DNA of 8,292 nucleotides from JANNFX01 sp031380225 (GTDB taxonomy: Bacteria > Pseudomonadota > Alphaproteobacteria > Rhizobiales > Hyphomicrobiaceae). Location of the stretch: NCBI GenBank assembly GCA_031380225.1, contig JANNFX010000089.1, forward strand, positions 1 through 8,292, given 5' to 3'. Shown in pieces: positions 1-5,642 of the stretch; positions within the stretch are counted from its first letter, which is position 1, and the number at the start of each line of letters is the position of its first letter. The translations under genes were made by a program, and so were the position numbers. Under the pieces are notes generated by a model. That model saw only the letters and a program-made list of their open reading frames with translations. It had not been told where the DNA came from and did not search any database.

Positions 1-262
1 GCGAGGCGAAGGCGTAGTGGTTGCGATAGCTCGGCGGCAGTGGTCGGGCGCCCTTGGCGGAGTTGGAGCCCAGAGGTACGCGGGTCATCATCTCGACGCC
101 GCAGGCCAATACGATGTCCTCGATACCGGAGCCGATCAGGCCGGCCGCCAGGGTGGTCGCTTGTTGACTTGAACCGCATTGACTGTCGACCGTGGTCGAC
201 GCGACTTCCATCGGCAGGCCCTGCGCCAGCCAGGCGGTGCGCGCGATGTTGAACGATTGCTC
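1..262 (-). pseudogene. Thiolase (acetyl-CoA C-acyltransferase) fragment, N-terminus missing, runs off the left edge
   Basis: Reading the minus strand from about 262 down to 1 gives 87 codons that match the thiolase core: EQSFNIARTAWLAQGLPMEV, then TTVDSQCGSSQQAT with the acyl-accepting catalytic Cys (codon at 176-178), then LACGVEMMTRVPLGSNS. Thiolases condense or cleave acyl-CoA in fatty acid or polyhydroxyalkanoate metabolism. The usual 40-50 residues before this core are absent. Upstream the frame stays open into the kinase gene, but from about 420 to 262 it has no ATG, GTG or TTG and does not resemble a thiolase. The other two minus frames there also show no thiolase N-terminus. The piece therefore looks truncated at its 5' end, by deletion, rearrangement or assembly junction. 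Family identity is secure; pseudogene status is inferred. The C-terminal part lies outside the window. Confidence 0.72.
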
Positions 263-387
263 GTTGGGTTGAAACGCACGGCCGATACGGCGTTCGTTAG
301 TGCTGCCTGTGAGGGGAGTGCTGACAGACGCCTGCCAAAGTGCGAGACTCCGGCCGTTCGTTGACCGCCCTAACTCCGTGACCGCAC

Positions 388-1929
388 TTGAGCCTCGACA
401 TCCAGTCCCCGCCTCCTCATGAGACCAATTCGCCGTCGCCGTGGCAGCGCATTTGGTCCGGTTTGATCAGCCTACCTAAGGCCGCGACTGGCGCGTGGTG
501 GCGTCTGAAACTGCCGTCCAAGCTTCTATTGCTGACGACGTTGTTCGTCATGCTGGCGGAAATCCTGATCTTCCTGCCGTCGATGGCGACATTCCGTATT
601 GGTTGGCTCAATGACCGGTTGCAGACAGCCTACTTGACCTTGATCGCCACCGACGCGGTGCCCGGCAACAACGTGCCGCCCGCTATGCGCAGCGAACTGT
701 TGCGCGAGGCACTGGTGCGTTCCATCGCCATCCAACGCGGCGGCATTCGGCGGCTCGTCATGCCACCAGTCAGCGAAATTCAGGTCGATGCACATTTTGA
801 TATTCGCGAGCAGCCGAAGGGCACCGTGTGGCAGTCGTTCGGCACCTGGTATAGCCAAATTCGCGATGCAATCGGCGTGTTCGTCGCCAGGGAAGACCGC
901 AACATTCGAGTCAAAGGCCTGCTCGGCCCACGCTACGATGACGTCATCGAAATTGTGCTGCCGGAAGAACACTTGCACAAGGCAATGGTCAAGCATGCAC
1001 TCGACATATTCTGGCTGTCGGTTCTGATATCGCTGATCGCCGCAGCACTTGTATACTTTGCCATCGACCGGCTGCTGGTGAAGCCGATCACGCGACTCTC
1101 CAACAACATGCTGAATTTCGGCCAAAACCCCGAAGACAAGAACCGCATTATTATCCCCTCTGACCGGGGAGATGAAATTGGCGCGGCTGAACGCGAGTTG
1201 AGCCAGATGCAAAAACAGCTATCGCAGGCGCTGACCGAAAAAAACCGGCTGGCGGAACTCGGCCTCGCGGTTTCAAAGATCAGTCATGATCTGCGCAACA
1301 TGCTCGCCAACGCGCAATTGATCTCAGACCGGCTGACGTCGATCCCGGACCCGACCGTGCAGCAGTTCGCACCAAAGCTGATCGCATCTCTCGACCGGGC
1401 GATCAATTTCTGTACCGACACTCTGCGCTTTGGCCGTTCCGAAGAAGCTGCACCGCGCCGCGTTGTCATGCGGTTGAAGCCGATCATCGATGAGGTCGCT
1501 GATGGTCTCGGTTTACCTCGCGAAGGCTCGATTGGTTTCAAAGCTGATCTCGATGACGGTCTGCCGATTGATGCCGATCACGAGCATCTGTTCCGGATTT
1601 TGAGCAATCTGGTGCGCAACGCGGTTCAAGCCATCGAGCAGCAAGGCACTGAATCAGGTAGCAGCGGGCTTATCACTGTCAAAGCACGCCGCCAGGGCCG
1701 CAAAGTGGTGATCGACATATCGGACAATGGCCCAGGCGTGCCACCAGCTGCACGCGCCAAATTGTTCAAGGCGTTTCAGGGCTCGACGCGCAAAGGCGGC
1801 ACCGGCTTGGGTCTCGTCATTGCTCACGAACTTGCGGTCGCCCACAGTGGCTCGCTCAAGCTGCTCGATACGAGTCCCGGCGCGACCTTCCGCGTTGAGA
1901 TTCCAGACCGGCCAGGTGGTGGAAAATGA
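388..1929 (+). CDS. Membrane sensor histidine kinase (HAMP, HisKA-type H-box, HATPase), no adjacent regulator
   Basis: This 513-residue protein is a transmembrane sensor kinase that should autophosphorylate on His and pass phosphate to an Asp of a response regulator. Helix TM1 is at about residues 45-66, a periplasmic sensor region at about 67-205, TM2 at about 206-226, and HAMP at about 229-283. The phosphoacceptor His300 sits in KISHDLRNMLANAQL. The ATPase domain has the N box around Asn407-Asn411 (NLVRNAVQA), the D box DNGPG (446-450) and the glycine loop GGTGLGL (470-476). The start is TTG at 388. An in-frame TGA at 379-381 rules out an earlier start, there is no in-frame ATG before residue 55 inside TM1, and no clear Shine-Dalgarno precedes the TTG, so the exact N-terminus is uncertain. 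No regulator gene adjoins it, so its partner is probably encoded elsewhere. The kinase assignment is firm; the signal it senses is unknown. Confidence 0.9.
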   Translation: MSLDIQSPPPHETNSPSPWQRIWSGLISLPKAATGAWWRLKLPSKLLLLTTLFVMLAEILIFLPSMATFRIGWLNDRLQTAYLTLIATDAVPGNNVPPAMRSELLREALVRSIAIQRGGIRRLVMPPVSEIQVDAHFDIREQPKGTVWQSFGTWYSQIRDAIGVFVAREDRNIRVKGLLGPRYDDVIEIVLPEEHLHKAMVKHALDIFWLSVLISLIAAALVYFAIDRLLVKPITRLSNNMLNFGQNPEDKNRIIIPSDRGDEIGAAERELSQMQKQLSQALTEKNRLAELGLAVSKISHDLRNMLANAQLISDRLTSIPDPTVQQFAPKLIASLDRAINFCTDTLRFGRSEEAAPRRVVMRLKPIIDEVADGLGLPREGSIGFKADLDDGLPIDADHEHLFRILSNLVRNAVQAIEQQGTESGSSGLITVKARRQGRKVVIDISDNGPGVPPAARAKLFKAFQGSTRKGGTGLGLVIAHELAVAHSGSLKLLDTSPGATFRVEIPDRPGGGK

Positions 1930-1956
1930 TTGTTCGACCAGATTTTGAGCACGAGA

Positions 1957-3177
1957 TCAAAACTTGATGCGGGCGCCAAGGCCGGTTTTGTAGCGGTCGT
2001 AGGCGTCGCCGGAGACTTCTTCGTTGACCCATTTAGCCAGGGCCTGCCCGAACACTTCAAGGTGGTCGTTGACGTAGTAAGTGATCGATAATGTTGTCAG
2101 ATACTTGTTGTAGCGGGCGTCATCGCCGATCGCTTCAACACGGTCGTAGTAGCCAGTGGCTGACAACAGCCAATCCTTTGAAAAGGTCCAGTCGAACGTC
2201 AGGCCAACTGTGCGAACGTCATCGGCGAGGCCGAACGACGTGCTCGGTTCTTTAATCACGCGCTCAAGCAGAGCGGTGATCTTGACGGTATCCATCGGCT
2301 GCCAGAACACGTTGACGTCGGCGTAGCTGCTGGTGAAATCCGTTGTGACCTTGTCGTCAAAATCGCGGAAATTGATGCGGCCGCCTATATCGATGCGGAA
2401 TTTCTCACTCGGTTGAAAGCGCAAACCAGCGACACCAAAGTGCTCAATCGCGTTGCGGTCGATAATCGGATTGGCAACCTGGTTGAAATAGTCGAGGTTG
2501 CCGTAATCATAAATCGCAAATGGCTGCAGCCACGACTTGGTGTTGGTCAACAGCGCCACGTAACCGTCGGTGCGGGAATAGTCGTAGGCGGCACCGCGCG
2601 TCACATTGAAGATGTCGATTGGATCGCCAAAGCTGTCGTTGCCGCCAATATTCGATTCAATTGTTGATTTGGCCTGCAGCCGGATTTTGTAGTTTTCCTG
2701 GCGCAGTGCGTAGTCGGCGTCTGACGTGTAAATGTTGGCGCGATTGAACGAGAAGAAATCGTGGTGGTATTCTGTGGTGAAATTTAATGTCTCAGTTTCT
2801 GAGAGCTCGTAGGTTGCGTCTGCCGAGGCTTTGATTTCCCAACGTTCGCGTATGTCGAGATTGTCAAACACCGCATGGCGGCCTCTGAGCGTAAAATAAT
2901 AGGTGCTCTTGTCGCGCGATACCTTGAGTGAACTGCCGGTGTCGATCCTTTCGAACCACGACCCGGCGCCGTCAGTTTCGCCGTCAAGATTGGAATCGTA
3001 GCCGCCTTCGACTTCGACGAAGGGGCGCCAGACCACGCTTGTTCCGGCCACCGGCTCGTAAGTGAAACCACTTGGCGTCGTGTCATCGGCCACGGCTTGG
3101 CCGGTCATAACGGACATGGCGCCGAGCATGGCCGATAGACAACCAATAAACGAACATTTGCGTTTTGCAGCAGTCAA
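1957..3177 (-). CDS. Outer membrane beta-barrel protein (putative porin-like, BBP2-type)
   Basis: This 406-residue exported protein probably folds as a beta-barrel in the outer membrane. It starts with a signal peptide: basic residues AAKRK, a hydrophobic stretch, and a likely cut after Ala30 (GQAVA before DD). The mature part has many alternating polar/aromatic strands, an early EVEGGYDSN segment typical of BBP2-type putative porins, and a C-terminal Phe (GLGARIKF), the usual signal for barrel insertion. The start is TTG at 3177. On the minus strand GGAG (3190-3187) lies 9 bases before it, an in-frame stop lies further upstream, and there is no ATG or GTG between. The gene converges on the sensor kinase, with 27 bases between stop codons. 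It lies in the same direction as the small exported protein genes but is separated from them by 200 bases with its own possible promoter. Substrate or structural role is not evident; the family call is from sequence style only. Confidence 0.82.
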   Translation of the reverse strand: MTAAKRKCSFIGCLSAMLGAMSVMTGQAVADDTTPSGFTYEPVAGTSVVWRPFVEVEGGYDSNLDGETDGAGSWFERIDTGSSLKVSRDKSTYYFTLRGRHAVFDNLDIRERWEIKASADATYELSETETLNFTTEYHHDFFSFNRANIYTSDADYALRQENYKIRLQAKSTIESNIGGNDSFGDPIDIFNVTRGAAYDYSRTDGYVALLTNTKSWLQPFAIYDYGNLDYFNQVANPIIDRNAIEHFGVAGLRFQPSEKFRIDIGGRINFRDFDDKVTTDFTSSYADVNVFWQPMDTVKITALLERVIKEPSTSFGLADDVRTVGLTFDWTFSKDWLLSATGYYDRVEAIGDDARYNKYLTTLSITYYVNDHLEVFGQALAKWVNEEVSGDAYDRYKTGLGARIKF

Positions 3178-3186
3178 TTGGATTGT

Positions 3187-3190
3187 CTCC
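3187..3190 (-). promoter_or_regulatory. Shine-Dalgarno GGAG that supports the TTG start of the barrel gene
   Basis: The minus strand reads GGAG here, nine bases before the TTG at 3177. No ATG or GTG occurs in frame between the upstream stop codon and this TTG, so this site decides the start. Confidence 0.6.
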
Positions 3191-3220
3191 GTGCAAGCGT
3201 CCTGCTGATAAACGCCAGTA

Positions 3221-3247
3221 CATGGATCAGGTCGATAGCATGATCAG
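3221..3247. repeat. Short direct repeat CATG(G)ATCAG in the barrel gene leader
   Basis: CATGGATCAG at 3221-3230 recurs as CATGATCAG at 3239-3247, offset 18 bases. The second copy touches the candidate -10 box, so the pair could be an operator. It is short and could be chance. Confidence 0.25.
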
Positions 3248-3251
3248 TATA
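3246..3251 (-). promoter_or_regulatory. Candidate -10 box of the outer membrane protein gene
   Basis: The minus strand reads TATACT, close to the sigma-70 consensus, about 70 bases before the start codon. The matching -35 region is poor (GTTCTT at 16 bases), so the promoter would be weak or need an activator. The inverted repeat TTCTT-T-AAGAA (3263-3273) overlaps this -35 area. Confidence 0.35.
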
Positions 3252-3377
3252 GCTACCGCAATTCTTTAAGAACGACGCCTTGAATTGCCATTAAATTCGT
3301 CAAACATATAAAAACGTTGGCGAATTGATTTAATTTTGCACCGTCCTAGAACGCCCAAAACGTCGTGCCTTTTGACT

Positions 3378-3800
3378 TCAGTAGGGGGCCGTCCGATCAC
3401 AGCGTAGTGGTTGATTTGCGCCTTCGGTTGTAAATCGCCGCTTAGGATATTTGGGCTCCTGGCAAGCTCGGTCCCGGGCTATTAAGCGCCGGCGCTTCAA
3501 CCAGTCTTCGCTTGCTGGCGCAGCATCTGCGCTCGGGATTGCGGTTTTAGCGATTGAAGTGCTCGAGCGTTCGGGCGATCCGCTGCCAAACCTTTGACTG
3601 TGGTCTTGTTGGCCTGTCGATCGAGCGGATTTTGCGGAATCCTGTTGGCCGTTTGCGCTTGGTCTGCGGTCTGGACTCGAGGCTGCTGCGTCTGGCCTTT
3701 GATTTGCGTTGCGCGATTCAAAATTTCGCTGAGCTGCATTTGCAGTCCCAGAAATTCCGAAAAACATTAATAATAATAAGCAAATCGCTGATTTGGACAT
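3378..3800 (-). CDS. Small secreted protein of unknown function, two cysteines in the mature chain
   Basis: I do not recognise this 140-residue protein. It has a clear signal peptide: Lys3, a hydrophobic core ICLLLLMFFGI, and a likely cut after Ala22 (TANA before AQ). Residues 23-95 are low complexity, rich in Ser, Gln, Arg, Asn and Ala. The C-terminal third is basic and more ordered (EDWLKRRRLIARDRACQEPK) and holds Cys113 and Cys134, which could form a disulfide in the periplasm. The start is ATG at 3800 with AAAGG (3812-3808) seven bases upstream. Its start lies 17 bases after the stop of the Gly/Ser-rich gene before it, so the two are probably cotranscribed. Another minus frame (3497-3739) is also open and Gln-rich, but it lacks a signal peptide and lies wholly inside this gene. 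That the protein is exported is well supported; its role is unknown. Confidence 0.7.
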   Translation of the reverse strand: MSKSAICLLLLMFFGISGTANAAQRNFESRNANQRPDAAASSPDRRPSANGQQDSAKSARSTGQQDHSQRFGSGSPERSSTSIAKTAIPSADAAPASEDWLKRRRLIARDRACQEPKYPKRRFTTEGANQPLRCDRTAPY

Positions 3801-3817
3801 GGATCGACCTTTAACTT

Positions 3818-4234
3818 TTAACGACGCGGCGATGCAAATCGGTCGTCGGTATCGTTCGGTGACGTAGTCTTTGTCGAGGACTTGGACTTTGAACCGCCTG
3901 AAGAACCGCCGCCACTTTGGCCAGCATTCGTATGGCCACCGCCAGAGCCGCCACTTGACCCGCTTCCCGATCCGCCGCCTCCAGAACCACCGCCGCCGCC
4001 AGAGCTACCGCCTCCGCTAGTGTCTGACCCTCCGCCACTTCCAGAGCCACCACTTCCCGAACCACCGCGGCCGCTGCGATCGTCACCGACCTCGTCGGCG
4101 CCGCGATACTTCCGATAGAAGACTTGCCTGTCTGTTACGCTATCCCGCGCAGCCGCATCTTCGGCCGGAATCGCAATTGAAGCGGCCGGTTGCATCACCA
4201 AAAGTGTGAGGAGTAGTCGAACATTTAACCGCAT
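3818..4234 (-). CDS. Secreted Gly/Ser-rich low-complexity protein, C-terminal DDRF motif (first of two)
   Basis: This protein has 138 residues from the ATG at 4234. The N-terminus is a signal peptide (basic MRLNVR, core LLLTLLVM, likely cut after Ala21 in AASIA). A short ordered stretch follows, with DRQVFYRKYRGADEVGDDR at about 35-53. Next comes a long Gly/Ser tract (about 54-117), and the tail NDTDDRFASPRR is basic. Such tracts are usually flexible and disordered; no known domain is visible. The start is uncertain. An in-frame TTG at 4294 has a better Shine-Dalgarno (GAGGA, six bases before it) and would give 158 residues, but it would place 20 extra residues before the signal peptide; the ATG has no clear site. 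It sits between the other exported protein genes in one minus-strand run. Other frames across the Gly/Ser codons are open only because of the skewed base composition. Function unknown. Confidence 0.68.
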   Translation of the reverse strand: MRLNVRLLLTLLVMQPAASIAIPAEDAAARDSVTDRQVFYRKYRGADEVGDDRSGRGGSGSGGSGSGGGSDTSGGGSSGGGGGSGGGGSGSGSSGGSGGGHTNAGQSGGGSSGGSKSKSSTKTTSPNDTDDRFASPRR

Positions 4235-4350
4235 CGCCAAGTTGTAATCTCTGGTTGAGCTGGACACAGTTACCCGTGTCAGGTTGCGAGGCAAGCCCCA
4301 TCCTCAACAGATTAGCATAGCATTTCTGACAATTAGCAGTCGACCGGGGC

Positions 4351-4791
4351 TCAGAAGCGGTCGTCGTTGTCCCGGAAAATCCGGCCCAATGCCGCTTCGG
4401 TGCTGTTCAGCCGGTTTTTCCCCGACTTTCCAGAATCATCGTTATCTTGACCATCGTCGCGACCAGACCCTGAACCGCTATTGCCGCTGTCATCAGATCC
4501 GCCCCGATCAGCCGAATCACTGCTGCCAGACCCATGGCCCGAGCTATCGCCGCCGCGGTCGTAACCATCCCGGCCGCTATGCCCACTTCCGCTGCCGCTG
4601 TTGTCATCGCGGGTGCGGTCGTCAATCCGATCGCCGGACCCAGAGCCTGAGTTGCCCCCTCCGCCTGACCCGCCACCGCTCCCCGAGCCGGATGCAGCCA
4701 AACCTGGCGGCGAAAATGCGGCCACGCAGACCAGTGTAGTTACTAGCACTACACTAGCAGAAAACACTGCCGTAGCCGTTGAGCGGCGCAT
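4351..4791 (-). CDS. Secreted Gly/Ser/Asp-rich low-complexity protein, ends in DDRF (second of two)
   Basis: This protein has 146 residues from the ATG at 4791. A signal peptide (MRRSTATAVF, then the core SVVLVTTLVCVAA, likely cut near residues 32-34, GLAAS) leads into a Gly/Ser tract and then a strongly acidic Asp/Ser/Gly region to about residue 125. The C-terminus LNSTEAALGRIFRDNDDRF looks ordered and ends in the same DDRF motif found near the end of the next Gly/Ser-rich protein. The Asp-rich part could bind cations, but no RTX nonapeptide is present. An in-frame TTG at 4821 with AGGA seven bases upstream would add ten residues. The candidate promoter at 4839-4867 would leave it only a very short leader, so I prefer the ATG, which has AGG about eight bases upstream. 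It is the first gene of the minus-strand run and is divergent from the response regulator. Function unknown. Confidence 0.7.
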   Translation of the reverse strand: MRRSTATAVFSASVVLVTTLVCVAAFSPPGLAASGSGSGGGSGGGGNSGSGSGDRIDDRTRDDNSGSGSGHSGRDGYDRGGDSSGHGSGSSDSADRGGSDDSGNSGSGSGRDDGQDNDDSGKSGKNRLNSTEAALGRIFRDNDDRF

Positions 4792-4838
4792 ATGTGGGAC
4801 CTGAGCCGAAGCAGCCTCCAAATCAAATTCCTGGATTA

Positions 4839-4867
4839 ATCATACGTCAGTCGCCTCTTCCCATCAA
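4839..4867 (-). promoter_or_regulatory. Candidate sigma-70 promoter of the Gly/Ser-rich secreted protein run
   Basis: On the minus strand TTGATG (4867-4862) and TATGAT (4844-4839) are separated by exactly 17 bases, a good match to -35 and -10 boxes. Transcription would start near 4832, about 40 bases before the ATG at 4791. The site faces away from the response regulator gene. Confidence 0.5.
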
Positions 4868-4905
4868 GGCTGGCTAACTTCGCTAACCGGTAAATGCAAT
4901 TTTGA

Positions 4906-4933
4906 CTGTCAGGAAACTATCAGCGTCGCTCAG
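4906..4933 (+). promoter_or_regulatory. Three direct heptamers, candidate response regulator binding site
   Basis: CTGTCAG (4906-4912), CTATCAG (4917-4923) and CGCTCAG (4927-4933) repeat with spacings of 11 and 10 bases, about one helical turn. OmpR/PhoP-family regulators bind tandem direct repeats with this period. The array lies 44 bases before the regulator's start codon and on the far side of the divergent promoter, so it could serve autoregulation and control of both directions. Binding is inferred from spacing alone. Confidence 0.4.
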
Positions 4934-4954
4934 AATATTGTAAGGTTTCCGAGG

Positions 4955-4964
4955 CCATTAATGG
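4955..4964. repeat. Perfect 10-bp palindrome before the response regulator start
   Basis: CCATTAATGG is a perfect palindrome ending 12 bases before the ATG at 4977. It overlaps the place where a Shine-Dalgarno would lie; only a weak TGGA is visible there. It may be an operator or chance. Confidence 0.25.
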
Positions 4965-4976
4965 AATTTTCAAGCC

Positions 4977-5642
4977 ATGCGAGCGCTCATCGTTGAAGAC
5001 GAGTGTGAGATTGCCGACGATATGGCATCCAGTCTTTCTGCAGCCGGTTTCGCCGTCGAATTGTCTCGAGATGGCGAGGATGCATGGTTTCGAGGTGACA
5101 CCGAAGACTATGACGCCGTCGTTCTCGATCTCGGTCTGCCCAAACTTGATGGTCTGACGGTGCTACGCCGTTGGCGTGCCGAAGGCCGCGATATGCCAGT
5201 TATCATTTTGACAGCCCGTGACGGATGGGCGTCGCGCGTTGAAGGTATCAACAGTGGCGCTGACGATTACCTGACCAAACCTTTTCAAATGGAAGAATTG
5301 ATCGCTCGTATTCGCGCGGTGTTGCGGCGGACGCACGGACATTCGGCGCCGGTCTTGAAGGCCGGCATTGTGACACTAGATACCCATCAGATGCGACTGA
5401 TGATCGACGGCAAGTCCCTGATACTGACACCGCTTGAATACCGGCTAGTTAGTTATTTGTTGCATCACAAGGGCCGCGTCGTTCCCGGCGTTGAGCTTCG
5501 CGAACACGTTTACGGTGGCGAGGACGCCCGAGAGGCTAATGCCATTGAAGCGCTGATTGTGCGCCTGAGACGTAAGCTTGGTCCAGATCTTATCGAAACA
5601 AGGCGCGGCCATGGCTACACGTTCAAGGACGGAGCCGCATGA
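4977..5642 (+). CDS. OmpR/PhoP-family response regulator, PhoP-like
   Basis: This 221-residue DNA-binding response regulator takes phosphate from the kinase encoded next to it. The receiver domain (about 1-115) has the acidic pair Glu7-Asp8, phosphoacceptor Asp51 in VVLDLGLP, Thr79 in ILTARD and Lys101 in TKPF. The winged-helix domain (about 125-221) has the family features LTPLEYRLVSYLL, IEALIVRLRRKL and RRGHGYTF. The DLGLP and TARDGW segments resemble PhoP of enteric bacteria (TARESW there), so I call it PhoP-like, although orthology cannot be proven here. Length is typical. The ATG at 4977 begins the receiver motif RALIVEDE directly, which fixes the start, but its ribosome binding site is weak. 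Its stop overlaps the kinase start as ATGA. The tandem repeats at 4906-4933 suggest autoregulation. Confidence 0.93.
   Translation: MRALIVEDECEIADDMASSLSAAGFAVELSRDGEDAWFRGDTEDYDAVVLDLGLPKLDGLTVLRRWRAEGRDMPVIILTARDGWASRVEGINSGADDYLTKPFQMEELIARIRAVLRRTHGHSAPVLKAGIVTLDTHQMRLMIDGKSLILTPLEYRLVSYLLHHKGRVVPGVELREHVYGGEDAREANAIEALIVRLRRKLGPDLIETRRGHGYTFKDGAA

Noticed and set aside
40..364. Two short plus-strand frames at the left end
   Set aside because: They are antisense to the thiolase fragment or extend from it, with no domain or ribosome binding site.
526..1212. 228-codon antisense frame over the first sensor kinase
   Set aside because: The plus strand encodes a complete kinase with all its motifs; the antisense product resembles nothing and is explained by codon bias.
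1943..1962. TTTTGA/TCAAAA inverted repeat between the convergent genes, considered as a bidirectional terminator
   Set aside because: The six-pair stem is A/T-rich, too weak for an intrinsic terminator, and overlaps the stop codon of the barrel gene.
3497..3739. Gln/Arg-rich frame inside the Cys-pair secreted protein gene, considered as a separate gene or a frameshift
   Set aside because: The enclosing frame has a signal peptide and a good Shine-Dalgarno and runs without interruption; the inner frame has neither.
3900..4080. Short repeated units considered as a CRISPR array or tandem satellite
   Set aside because: The units are imperfect Gly/Ser codon repeats in frame with a coding sequence, with no constant repeat length and no spacers.
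3882..4118. Proline-rich open frame on the plus strand
   Set aside because: It is the antisense of the Gly/Ser codons of the secreted protein; the GGC/GGT-rich composition keeps all frames open. It has no ribosome binding site or recognisable domain.
4351..4791. RTX-type calcium-binding repeats in the Asp/Gly-rich protein
   Set aside because: No GGxGxDxUx nonapeptides occur; Gly and Asp are irregularly spaced.
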